DNA of 64,000 bases from Anaerolineales bacterium (GTDB lineage: Bacteria > Chloroflexota > Anaerolineae > 4572-78 > J111): NCBI GenBank assembly GCA_020634855.1, contig JACKAU010000003.1, positions 868,001 through 932,000 of the forward strand. The letters run 5' to 3'. The notes beneath the pieces are model-generated. The model saw nothing but the letters and a program-made list of their open reading frames with translations. It ran no database searches and had not been told where the DNA came from. The position numbers were made by a program, and so were the translations under genes. This document shows, one piece after another, positions 42,512 to 53,200 of this stretch (position 1 is the first letter of the stretch; each line of letters starts with the position of its first letter).

Positions 42512-42949
42512 ATGTTGATCGCTATTATCTTATCATTCCTATCGGGAGTAACCCGCACTGTTTCGAGGATGGTCAACGCCCAACTGTCCGAACGCATCGG
42601 TCCTTTTCAAAGCACGTTTTACAACTACGGTTTGGGGCTGATCTGCTCTGTGTTGATCCTGTTCCTCAGTCGTGACCCCTGGTCCGTTTCGACGCTAACC
42701 GCCGGGCAGATTCCGGCCTGGGCCTATTGGGGCGGCGGCATCGGGGTCCTAATTGTTGTCCTATCCAATTTTGTTACGCCGAAGATGTCCGCCTTTGCCA
42801 TGACCCTGCTGATCTTTGGCGGACAGATCGGCACCGGCATCGTGATCGATGTCTTCATCCATCAACAGTTTTCTCTCGGCCAGATGACCGGTGGGGTATT
42901 AATTTTGGTTGGCTTGTTGGGCAGCCTATCCACCATTAGGGACAAGTAA
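42512..42949 (+). CDS. DUF606/YdcZ-family membrane protein
   Basis: A 145-residue protein with five hydrophobic segments. It shows the family layout: FLSGVTRTVSRMVNAQLSER in the first helix and loop, NYGLGLICSVLI, YWGGGIGVLIVVLSNFVTPK, GGQIGTGIVIDVF and a final helix with GGVLILVGLLGS. It is intact, unlike its upstream partner. A heteromeric pair is plausible, with an unknown small-molecule export role. Confidence 0.8.
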   Translation: MLIAIILSFLSGVTRTVSRMVNAQLSERIGPFQSTFYNYGLGLICSVLILFLSRDPWSVSTLTAGQIPAWAYWGGGIGVLIVVLSNFVTPKMSAFAMTLLIFGGQIGTGIVIDVFIHQQFSLGQMTGGVLILVGLLGSLSTIRDK

Positions 42950-43032
42950 TATATTTATATCGCCAACAAGGTCATGCTAACAAGATAGAGCGTGTTCTTA
43001 TTTCCATTCTCTCATTTAGGCAAGATTAAGAC

Positions 43033-43090
43033 TCTAACTGTTTTCCAACTGAATTATCATTGTATCTGCTAAGTCAATATGATATTATCA
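43033..43090 (+). promoter_or_regulatory. Conserved 58-bp upstream element A
   Basis: TCTAACTG, TTTCCAA, then TCATTGTATC, GC, AAGTC, ATATG and TATTAT recur in order at 49400-49457 with about 80 percent identity. It lies about 170 bp before the NicO–TolB gene. The rest of the 310-bp gap (42950-43259) shows no gene. Confidence 0.5.
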
Positions 43091-43259
43091 GCAGCTAAGG
43101 GATGCCCCAAAGAGTCTACGCCCGTCATCAGTTGTAAGTCGATCCACTTTACCGTTATAGTCCCCACAGATTTAATTTTATCCTTTCGATCATTTGGACG
43201 GTTGATCATATCCAAAATAAGTTTACCTATCCCCGCAGTATAATTGGAAATAAATAGTC

Positions 43260-45776
43260 ATGAAACCCACTCGCATCGTTGCCTTAGTGGCCACCATTTT
43301 TTTAGCTGGCCTCGTTGGAAAAAATGCCTATGCTCACCCCGCTGATATGTTCTTTCAATCCAGCAATCTGCGCGTATCTGACACCCAAATCCATGTTTCA
43401 TGGTCGATTGTTCCTGGTTCTTTAATTGCCACCTTGCTCTGGAGTGATGCTGATCTGAATCAGGACGATGTAATTACCCCTGATGAAGCAAAAACGTGGG
43501 CGGAGCTAAATCTTACGCAATTTTCGGCCAGGCTCAACGACATTCCCTTGCGGTGGCAGCTTGAGTCGGTGGCTTGGCCAACTTCGATGGTAAAGTTCCA
43601 GGTCGGCGAAGAAACCATTGTTCTCGATTTGACCACAGATTTACCGGCCAATTTAACCGGAACGGCTCAACTCGATTTGCATAATCACTATCAGGAACCC
43701 ATTAGCATCAACTGGTTTGAGGTGGAGGGCGACGATGGGGTGATGTTCCATTCGCCGCAGCAGGCTAATGGCGCGCTCCTACTCGATATCGAATTACCCG
43801 GACACGATTCTCCACCTGACACAACCTTAATTGCCAACTGGAATACAAGTGTTCCCTCGCTGGAAGCCGCCGCCGTAGACTCGATGGGGCTGATCGGTAT
43901 TACCACGGAGCCAAACGACACGGAACAGCCCCAAGATCCGCGCGCTTCGGCCAGGCTGACTCGCCTGATCCGTTCCGAGGATTTATCACCCTCATTTTTG
44001 CTGTTGGCTTTTGTGATTGCCGGCGTCCTCGGCTCGGTCCATGCATTGACACCGGGACACGGTAAAACCGTAGTAGCCGCTTACCTAATAGGGGCCAAGG
44101 GTACCACCCGGCATGCCATCAGTTTGGGGGCCATCGTCACCCTGACCCACACCGGCTCGGTCTTTCTCCTGGGGTTGGTCGTGTTGACTGCCTCTCAATA
44201 CATTTTGCCCACCCGTCTTTTTCCCATATTAGAGGTTACGTCGGGATTGCTGATTGTGGGTTTGGGAATCTATCTGCTATACGGACGTTGGTTGGCTCGA
44301 CGAGCCGGTCACGCTCATGGTCACCACCACCATCATGATCATCCTCATGACCATGACCACGATCATCATGACCACGACCATCACCACCACATTCCTGATA
44401 GGGTAACTTGGCGGTCACTGGTGGCGTTGGGGATCAGTGGGGGGCTGGTACCCTGCCCCGATGCAATTGCGATCTTACTGGTGGCGCTGGCCGTTAATCG
44501 AATTGTATTCGGACTGTCGTTGATCGTGGCCTTCAGCCTGGGGTTGGCCGTGATCCTCATTATTATTGGACTAGCGATGGTTCACAGCCGCCGCCTATTT
44601 GATAGAATGGATGCCTTTAACCGTATTACTCCAATTATGCCGATGGTGAGTGCGGTCATCGTACTGCTGTTGGGCCTGATATTAACCTTCAATGCTATCA
44701 GAGGAGCCGAGGCGATGACATTTTCTGCAAACAATGGGGCCGTCGTCGATGAGATGGCCCCATCATCTGAGGCCTTAGCGGCCAGGACCGAAACGATCAA
44801 CCCGGAACAAGCCCGAATACTTTATATGATCCAGGATGAGCAAGGTCACCCCCAGTTGGTTATCCATCGCTTGAGTCAGGCCGAACCAGAGTTGTTGACC
44901 CAACAGCTTAATGGGATTGGCCGCTATCACTTATCGCCTGATAAAACGAACGTCATTTATTCAGTGCCACAAGATGATGGGGGGGTAGTGTTGTCGCTTA
45001 TTACCCTTGAAGATAGGCAACAGCGGCAAATTCTTGTGTGCCCAGAAGTGACCTGTGGCAACGTAGCCTGGTCACCCGACGGACAGCGGATTGTCTACGA
45101 AAAGCTGGATGCCGGCTCACCGGAGAATCCGATGGGGCTGCCGTCGCTCTGGTGGTTAGCTGTTGACACCGGGGAAACCCAGCCGGTCTTTCCTAACAGC
45201 CAATGGCCGGGTTTCAATGCTACCTGGTCGCCGGATGGGCAATGGTTGAGGTTTTCAGCACCCGGTATTCGTGAGATACAATTAATTAACCTAAAAGATG
45301 GTCAACGCCATACTATCCCTAATCAAATCGGCAACCAAACGGTGTGGCATCCCTCTGGAAAATTCTTACTAATAGAAGATATGGTCACCCAAACAGATGG
45401 CCTTTTTGGTCACGTACTTCGGTTCGATCTGGATCGTGGGGATTTAGTGGATTTGAGTCAGACAGCCAATGCCGAAGATAGTTCACCGACCTGGTCGCCC
45501 GATGGCCAATGGGTTGCGCTTGTGCGCCGAACCCCATCGAATCCCGATGCCCAAATCTGGCTCATGCGCCCCGATGGCAGCGAGGCTCGTCCTTTGACCC
45601 ACCAAGCGGATACGTATTATGGTGTACCGGCCTGGTCCCCCGACGGCAACTATCTACTCTTACAACAAACTGAACTGAAGGGCAGTCGAGAATCAGAAAT
45701 TTGGATGATTAAGATCGATACAGGTGAGTTACAGTCAATTGGGACCGGCCAGTTGCCCAATTGGTTATCCGATTAA
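43260..45776 (+). CDS. NicO/RcnA-type nickel/cobalt exporter fused to a TolB-like beta-propeller
   Basis: An 838-residue fusion. Residues 1-25 are a signal peptide. Residues 26-230 form an extracytoplasmic beta domain with an EF-hand-like loop (DADLNQDDVITPDE, 63-76). Residues 245-490 are the NicO transporter: VHALTPGHGKTVVAAYLIG, a long His/Asp loop at about 350-380, and GISGGLVPCPDAIAILLVA. Residues about 505-838 form a six-bladed TolB/WD40-like propeller with repeated AWSPDGQ, TWSPDGQW and PAWSPDGNY blades. NicO proteins export Ni or Co. The fused propeller is unusual and probably sits outside the membrane. Two nickel enzymes upstream in the window make nickel balance relevant. It is convergent with a second TolB-like gene. 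Confidence 0.85.
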   Translation: MKPTRIVALVATIFLAGLVGKNAYAHPADMFFQSSNLRVSDTQIHVSWSIVPGSLIATLLWSDADLNQDDVITPDEAKTWAELNLTQFSARLNDIPLRWQLESVAWPTSMVKFQVGEETIVLDLTTDLPANLTGTAQLDLHNHYQEPISINWFEVEGDDGVMFHSPQQANGALLLDIELPGHDSPPDTTLIANWNTSVPSLEAAAVDSMGLIGITTEPNDTEQPQDPRASARLTRLIRSEDLSPSFLLLAFVIAGVLGSVHALTPGHGKTVVAAYLIGAKGTTRHAISLGAIVTLTHTGSVFLLGLVVLTASQYILPTRLFPILEVTSGLLIVGLGIYLLYGRWLARRAGHAHGHHHHHDHPHDHDHDHHDHDHHHHIPDRVTWRSLVALGISGGLVPCPDAIAILLVALAVNRIVFGLSLIVAFSLGLAVILIIIGLAMVHSRRLFDRMDAFNRITPIMPMVSAVIVLLLGLILTFNAIRGAEAMTFSANNGAVVDEMAPSSEALAARTETINPEQARILYMIQDEQGHPQLVIHRLSQAEPELLTQQLNGIGRYHLSPDKTNVIYSVPQDDGGVVLSLITLEDRQQRQILVCPEVTCGNVAWSPDGQRIVYEKLDAGSPENPMGLPSLWWLAVDTGETQPVFPNSQWPGFNATWSPDGQWLRFSAPGIREIQLINLKDGQRHTIPNQIGNQTVWHPSGKFLLIEDMVTQTDGLFGHVLRFDLDRGDLVDLSQTANAEDSSPTWSPDGQWVALVRRTPSNPDAQIWLMRPDGSEARPLTHQADTYYGVPAWSPDGNYLLLQQTELKGSRESEIWMIKIDTGELQSIGTGQLPNWLSD

Positions 45777-45824
45777 AGTGACTGTCACCTTACCAACTAT
45801 GTCGCCGGTGTAGCCGGTCTGCTG

Positions 45825-47207
45825 CTACGGCAACCATGTTGGTCGGAAGCCCGGTGTCATCAGTTCTCTGGCGTCTCCACTCTCAACATCAAGCAGCCAG
45901 AGGCTGGGCCGCGCGTCCACCTCTTCCAGGGAGTAGCGCTGGTAAGCTAAGTAGCGGCCATCGGGTGACCAGACCGGAAAGCTGTGATGCACTTGCGACT
46001 CGTCGGTGAGTTGGCGGCTCTCACTGCCGTCGGGGCGCATCAGCCATAATTGTTTACCCATCGTCGTGCCCGAGGTTTTACGGGTCAATACTATCCACGC
46101 GCCGTCCGGCGACCACTTGGGTGAGGTATCCTCCACGGCCATGCCCTCGCCGCTAATATCCTGCAACTGGCCGCTGTCCGGTTTGGATCGCACAAGATGC
46201 ACCGCAAAACCGCCCGTCTCACTACGCTGAATCTCTGGGACCAGCAGCATGTCGCCCTGCGGATTCCACTCGGCGATCTCGCCCAGGCGGCTGGGGATTA
46301 CAACGTTACGACCATCATGAATGTTATAAAGCTGCACCACTTCGCTGGCGGGCGCAACGTAACTGAACCACTCGCCCCCGGACGACCAGCGTGCGCCGTA
46401 GCCCAAATTCTGAGTATCGTCAAACACAACCGTCGTTTCGCCACTATCCAAATTTAGCCACCACAGTCGAGACGGTCCCGGCGCGGCGAAGGGGGTCGGT
46501 ATATTGCGCCGCTCGTAAATAAGGCGCTGGCCGTCCGGCATCCAGGCAACGCCGGTGCATTCAGCCTCCCCACACTCCAGCAGCATCGTGGGGCTGCGAC
46601 TGGCATCAGCGGGAACGATCTTTAAATCGCTGCGACCATCTTCATGCAAGGCCGAAAAAGCAATCATCGCGCCATCAAAGGACAAGGCGTAATCGAAAAC
46701 GCCCTGGGGTTCCTGGGTAAGTTGAAGTGGCGCTTCATCTGGGTTGAAGGGATTCATGGTGAAGAGTTGGTTGCCGCTGTTGGCGACGGGGGCAATGTAG
46801 AGCAGACAGATCGGGCCGGTTTGAAATTGCCAGCTTGGTTGATCGAGCAGCAGCCGCCCACTTTGGCTGAAAAATTGATCGGTCAGGCTAACGCGATAGG
46901 TCGTATTTTGATCGAAGGCTGTGTCGGGCGAAAAGATGAGACGCGACCCGTCCCAGCGGATGCTGCCGCCGATCGGCGGCTCAAATGCAAAGGGAATATC
47001 ATCAACAGCGCCGGACATAATTTTATCAAAGGTAATTTCGATCTCAGCCCTGGTAGAGACGTCGGTCGCCCCATCAGCCGGGGTAATGCTAACGATTTGC
47101 ACCCCGACCTGACTGCCGCGCCAAACGATGAGGGCCGTAATCAACCCCATCAAGATCAACGTGAAGGCTACACTTTTATCGAAGAGACTAAGGTTGAGAG
47201 TCGACAA
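45825..47207 (-). CDS. Membrane-anchored Ig-like (Big_5) plus TolB-like propeller protein
   Basis: A 460-residue protein with a likely TTG start at 47207, preceded by AGGT at nine bases; no ATG fits better. Residues 10-32 are a signal anchor. Residues 35-135 are a Big_5 bacterial Ig-like domain (SITPADGATDVSTRAEIEITFD). Residues 140-460 form a TolB-like propeller (VAWMPDGQR, PKWSPDGAW, PVWSPDGRY). Its propeller resembles the one fused to the NicO exporter, down to LWLMRPDGSE and LWW, so the two are probably paralogous parts of one envelope system. It starts ten bases after the TIGR03943 stop and belongs to that operon. Confidence 0.8.
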   Translation of the reverse strand: MSTLNLSLFDKSVAFTLILMGLITALIVWRGSQVGVQIVSITPADGATDVSTRAEIEITFDKIMSGAVDDIPFAFEPPIGGSIRWDGSRLIFSPDTAFDQNTTYRVSLTDQFFSQSGRLLLDQPSWQFQTGPICLLYIAPVANSGNQLFTMNPFNPDEAPLQLTQEPQGVFDYALSFDGAMIAFSALHEDGRSDLKIVPADASRSPTMLLECGEAECTGVAWMPDGQRLIYERRNIPTPFAAPGPSRLWWLNLDSGETTVVFDDTQNLGYGARWSSGGEWFSYVAPASEVVQLYNIHDGRNVVIPSRLGEIAEWNPQGDMLLVPEIQRSETGGFAVHLVRSKPDSGQLQDISGEGMAVEDTSPKWSPDGAWIVLTRKTSGTTMGKQLWLMRPDGSESRQLTDESQVHHSFPVWSPDGRYLAYQRYSLEEVDARPSLWLLDVESGDARELMTPGFRPTWLP

Positions 47208-47217
47208 GGTCTGTTAC

Positions 47218-47997
<780 letters not shown>

Positions 47998-48001
47998 TAT
48001 C

Positions 48002-49102
48002 TTATCCCATGTTCAGATTAATAAATGCGGTTATCATCAAGGTAGCCATAAACGGCAGTAAAATTAGATAGAGTACAATCCGGCGTTTAAAAATGCCCAG
48101 AAACATGAGCGAACTTTTGATATCGACCATCGGGCCAAAAACTAGAAAGGCCAGAATAGCAGCGGGCGGAAAGATGTTGGCAAAGGCCAATGCCAGAAAC
48201 GCATCGACGGTTGAGCAGACCGACAATACAAAGGCCAACACCATCATCACTAAAATCGAGGTAACGGTTCCACTGCCCAAATCCAGCAGCGCCTGCTGCG
48301 ACACGAGCGTTTGCATCCCCGCCGCCAGCAACGAGCCGACAACCAGGTAGCGTCCCATATCAAAAAAATCGTCGCCGGAAATGACAAGTGCTTCGCGGAT
48401 TTTGGCGATTAATCCGGGGCTGGCGTGTTGGTGATGATGGTGGTGATGCGAGTCGTCGTGCTTTTCGGAGAACGCATGCACAACCGCCGTATGACTTATC
48501 TGCCCCACTACGGTGTCGGATCGAATGACCTCACCGGGCGTGGCCAAATAAAACAGTAACCCGATACCGGCTGCAATCACAAAGCTCAAAATCAACCGGC
48601 CGTAAAGGATCGGTCCCCAACCGAAGGCAGCATAAGTGCTGGCTATTACAATCGGGTTAATCACCGGCGCGGCCAGCAAAAAGGCGATGCCGGTGGCTAT
48701 TGGCAAGTTCTTTTGGTACAGTCGCCGCGTTACTGGGACCACACCACACTCGCAAACCGGGAAAAATAGGCCCAGCGATCCACCAAAGAGAGCGGCGGCA
48801 ATCGGGTGGCGCGGCACAAAGCGGTAAATCATTTCATTGTCAACAAAAACGGCCAGAAAGCCGGAGACAATGGCTCCGGCCAGCAAGAATGGCGCGGCTT
48901 CGATAAAGATACTGAGGAAAATAGTGACAAAAGTTTGAAAACGACTGCCTAAAAAGTCGTTTTCGCTGAGCAATATCAGCAGGCCCAGCGCAGCCAAAAG
49001 CAATAGTAATCGAACGCCGGGACGGCTAATCAGGGTTCTGTCAATGCTCTCTACGGCCAACTTTTTGCCGGCGGATGGTTCGTGTGTATCAATGGATTCC
49101 AT
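48002..49102 (-). CDS. DUF318/ArsP-like permease (YcgR-like)
   Basis: A 366-residue permease with eight to ten helices. I use ATG 49102 with AAGGG at good spacing; an ATG at 49135 is open but lacks a site. Blocks: FLSIFIEAAPFLLAGAIVSGF, PVCECGVVPVTRRLYQKN (the family CxCG..P motif), AFLLAAPVINPIVIAST, a His-rich cytoplasmic loop (SHHHHHHQHA), and a second half with VCSTVDAFLALAFA. It is followed four bases later by its TIGR03943 partner. The pair is likely to move a divalent metal or thiol-reactive ion. A TATAAT lies 16 bp before the start. Confidence 0.85.
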   Translation of the reverse strand: MESIDTHEPSAGKKLAVESIDRTLISRPGVRLLLLLAALGLLILLSENDFLGSRFQTFVTIFLSIFIEAAPFLLAGAIVSGFLAVFVDNEMIYRFVPRHPIAAALFGGSLGLFFPVCECGVVPVTRRLYQKNLPIATGIAFLLAAPVINPIVIASTYAAFGWGPILYGRLILSFVIAAGIGLLFYLATPGEVIRSDTVVGQISHTAVVHAFSEKHDDSHHHHHHQHASPGLIAKIREALVISGDDFFDMGRYLVVGSLLAAGMQTLVSQQALLDLGSGTVTSILVMMVLAFVLSVCSTVDAFLALAFANIFPPAAILAFLVFGPMVDIKSSLMFLGIFKRRIVLYLILLPFMATLMITAFINLNMG

Positions 49103-49342
49103 AAATGCCCTTATTATAACCCTATCGCGGAACATCCGGCATCCTTATCAACGACGAAAACAAGGTCGCCGTTGCGTAAGATTACCAATGCGTCTATCTA
49201 GTTTTTTCTTCATCTGAGAACAAACACCGTTTACATGTAAATCGAGTGCGGTCAAATACCCCGCATCTTAAATTATAAAGCATAAGCTACGAGAGTTTCG
49301 CATGAACCCAATTAAAAAACTGTTAGAATAAGGACAATCATA

Positions 49343-49367
49343 AGGTGTACCCAGGCCGGGTACACCT
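49343..49367. promoter_or_regulatory. Strong hairpin or operator upstream of the metal permease pair
   Basis: AGGTGTACCC and GGGTACACCT pair perfectly around AGGCC, about 240 bp before the DUF318 start. No T run follows on either strand within the usual distance, so an operator is as likely as a terminator. Confidence 0.4.
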
Positions 49368-49399
49368 CTTCACTTTACATATATGACGTGTGGCCTATT

Positions 49400-49457
49400 T
49401 CTAACCGATTTCCAAGCGGATTCTCATTGTATCCGCCAAGTCGATATGTTATTATTG
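49400..49457 (+). promoter_or_regulatory. Conserved 58-bp element B
   Basis: The second copy of the element at 43033-43090, in the same orientation. It brackets the metal-handling block on the other side. Confidence 0.5.
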
Positions 49458-50034
49458 AAAATATTTGGGGTATTTAATCGTTATTGTTTGGTTACAATCG
49501 AATTAGAAAATTCATATATTTCGCATTCGTTATAACAAATACCCAGTGCCACTTTTTTAATTATGGGTATAACTTAGCCTCAAAGGACTCAGAAAGCTGT
49601 TTTAAACTGTCGGGTTGCTGCCCATTTTGACACGACGGAAGTACCAAACACACCAACAAAAAACCTCGAGTTTGTTCACACCTCAACTTTTACCACGACT
49701 TGATCTATAACAGCCTTTTAAAACGGCCTCAAACTATTTTTATCGTTAATGTTTGTCCTGGTGATGAATTATCGCCTGGGCTCCGGAACAGAGACTACGA
49801 TGTCGTAATCTATGTGTCTGAATAATTCTACATTCTTCCCTCCCTCATTCCCTATCTCAACCGTTACCTCTCCCTCTCGCATTTCGATGATACACATCGG
49901 ATTACATTTTTCCACGTGGTTGCGCGACTAAACTACTGGTGTTTAGAGTTGCATCTGTAACCAAATCATGATCGAGAATACTTCGATTCTATTTAGGCTG
50001 GGTTGTAACAACGTGGTTAAATTTCTTGTACGTA
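49458..50034. other. AT-rich intergenic region, no gene seen
   Basis: This is part of the 1183-bp gap between the DUF318 permease and the giant phosphoesterase. A few short open frames occur, but none has a ribosome site or a recognisable product. No RNA gene is apparent. Confidence 0.5.
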
Positions 50035-50054
50035 TTCCGGTAACGTTACCGGAA
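50035..50054. promoter_or_regulatory. 20-bp perfect palindrome, LacI-type operator-like
   Basis: TTCCGGTAACGTTACCGGAA is a perfect palindrome with a central AACGTT. This is the usual layout of LacI-family operators. It lies 231 bp before the giant phosphoesterase start. Confidence 0.5.
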
Positions 50055-50285
50055 ATGACGCCAAAAATAGGAGTTAACTCAATCTTACAACAATATAAAT
50101 GCCGACGAAAGGAGATCAAGGTGTTTGCCAATCCTTAATCTCCATCCTTTTGCGAAGAAGATGCCTATTATGACAATCTTCCCGTCTGTCTTAATTCAGT
50201 GGGGTCACTGTTTCTGCCTGACCTCTTTCTTAAATTCCAAATCATAATATTTCTACCAACAGTTTTAGGATGAAGGGGTAACTAG

Positions 50286-53200
50286 ATGACACTCAAACGA
50301 CTTGCGACATTATTTTCGCTTCTAATGCTGGCACTTTTCCTAAATATCGGCCAGTCCGGGGCTGCGCCACCACAGCAGGGTGGGATCACCTTTTCCGGAT
50401 CAGAATTTCTGGGGAATCCGACCGATACGTCGATCACCATCAATGTGGTTCCCGATTCGAATATCAACATATTTTATGAATACGGCACTTCGTCAGGGGT
50501 CTATACAGGGCAGACAGCCACCACGGCTGCCACTGCCGGCGAGCCTCACGAAGTTGTGATTACAGGCTTGCAACCCGATACAGAATATTACTACCGTATG
50601 CAGTACCAGATCCCACCTTCTGGCAATTTGATCGCCCGACCTGAGCACTCCTTCCACACCGCCCGACCCGCGGGCAGTACCTATCAATTTGTCATCACCT
50701 CTGACTCTCATGTGAATATTCTGCTGGGTGTTCTGTCGCAGTGGCAAACGGCGCTTGATTTGATTGATGCGGATAACCCCGATTTTCTTATAGACCTGGG
50801 TGATACCTTCAATATGGATGGGGTCAATAATGCGGCTACGGCTGATGCCAACTATCTATTTCAGCGCGATCCTGACATCTTGGGCCGAGCCAGTGGTTCT
50901 GTGCCCATGTTTTTTGCGATGGGCAATCACGAAAATGAAGAGGGGTGGAACTTCGATGACACCAATCCTCAGCCCATCTTTGGTCTAAGGGCCCGTAAAC
51001 GCTATTTCCCCTTGCCGTCGCCGCTAACGGCTCCATCGTTCTATACCACCAACGCGGACCCGGTCGAAGCGGATGATGTTAGCGGGGGGAACTCCTACAT
51101 CATCGGCGACGACCAATACCGAGAGGATTACTACGCCTGGGAATGGGGCGACGCCTTGTTCGTCGTCTTCGATCCGTTCGAGTACACCATGCAGAATCCG
51201 TACGGCGCCTCCGCCGGCGAAGGCAATGATGAGGTAGTTGGCGGGGACCGCTGGAACTGGACCCTGGGAGTGGAACAACACCAGTGGCTTAACGACGTGT
51301 TGGCCAACAGTAATGCCAAGTACAAATTTATGTTTGCCCACCATATGCTCGGCGGGACGCAAAACTATGTGCGGGGCGGGGCCGAAGCGGCGCACCAGTT
51401 TGAATGGGGGGGCTATAACGCCGACGGGACGACTTATGGCTTCGATGCCCAACGACCGGCAGCGCAGGGCTGGATCGATCCGGTGCGTCAGATGATGATC
51501 GATTACGGCGTGACGGCCTTCTTCCACGGCCACGATCATCAGTATGTATATGAAGTTCGGGATGGCATTGTCTACCAGCTCGTCCCGGCGGCCAGTCAGA
51601 ATACCTCTAACGGTTTCAACTCCTATATCAGCAGTCCCTATGCCCAGCAGATCTTGCCGAACTCAGGCTATCTGCGGGTTACGATTGCGCCGAACGAAGC
51701 GCTCGTTGAATATGTAAAATCAACCGGGAATAATGTCGGCCAGGTCGAGTTTTCCTACACCATGGAGCCTAACGACGTAACCGAGCCTGACCACTTCGTC
51801 ACGGCCACGGCCGGCCCCAACGGCACCATCACCCCCTCCGGTTCGGTAGGTGTGGTTGCTGGCGCTAACCAAAGCTTCACCATCACGCCCAGTTCCGGTT
51901 ATCAAATAGCGGATGTGGAAGTTGATAATGTCTCACAAGGACCCATATCAACCTATACCTTCACCAATATCCAGGCCGACCATTCTATTGCGGCCACTTT
52001 TGTTGAAGCGCCGCCATCCAGTGAAGTGATTGTGGATGGGCTAGCTTCGAGCAATACCGCCGCTGCTAACAGCAGTAGCATCAGCTTTGCCCACACCACC
52101 GGTACCGGCGCAGATCGGCTGACGTTGGTCGCCGTCTCCTGGAATAATGGCAGTAGTGAACAAGAGATAACATCGGTTACCTTTACGCCCACCGGCGGCT
52201 CGGCTCAAAACCTGAACGAGGTTTTTAACGAACAAGCTACCACCCAACCCCGCAACGCAGCCATCTACAGCTTGCTGAACCCAGCCAGCGGTCAGTCAGG
52301 CACGGTGACCGTCAACTTCTCAGGAGGCGTGTCCAATGGTATCGTGGCCGGAGCAGTCAACTTTGCCGGTGTCAATCAAGCTGATCCGTTCGGAACCCCC
52401 GCTGGGGCAAGTAACGGTAGTGGTTCGGCACCAACGGTAACCTTGACCGGTCTAGGTGGCGATGAGCTTATCTTCGATACCGTCTTCCAGGGTGCGGCAG
52501 ATGTTAGTCAAACCTTGACCGCCGGCTCTGGTCAGATACAACAGTGGAATGACTGGATATCCAATACCAGGGCCGCCGCCAGCGTTGAGCAAGCTACAGG
52601 CAGTTCGGTCACTATGAGTTGGACGGCTGCCAGTTCAGCCGTCTGGGTGATCGCTGCCGTGCCGATCAACCCCGCACCGTTAACCGGAACAACCTATGAG
52701 TTGACGATAGGTACTGACGGCAATGGAACGACCACCCCAACAGCAGGCACCTATACCTATGCTGAAAACACAGTCGTCAACATCTCGACTAGCCCCAATA
52801 CTAACTATGAGTTTGATAGCTGGACCGGTGACGTGGCTAATCCCAATTCTGCCAGCACGACCGTGATGATGGATGGTGACAAGGCGGTTACGGCCAACTT
52901 TACCGAGATCGCAAACAGTGCGCCGGTCGCCAATGATGACAGTGTGACCACCGATGAAGATACTCCGGTGAACATCACCCTGACAGCCAGTGATGCGAAC
53001 AACGACCCGCTGACCTATGCAGTCGTGAACGAACCAACAAATGGCACCCTCAGCGGTACGCCGCCCAACCTAACTTACACCCCCAACTCCAATTTCAACG
53101 GCAGTGACAGCTTCACCTTCACAGCAAATGATGGTGAGTTTGACAGTAACACCGCTACTGTAGACATCACTGTCAATGCCATCAATGATGCGCCTATCGC

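Noticed and set aside
49458..50285. A hidden gene in the 1.2-kb gap before the giant phosphoesterase
   Set aside because: The only open frames are about 60 codons long, AT-rich and without ribosome sites. One overlaps the LacI-type palindrome.
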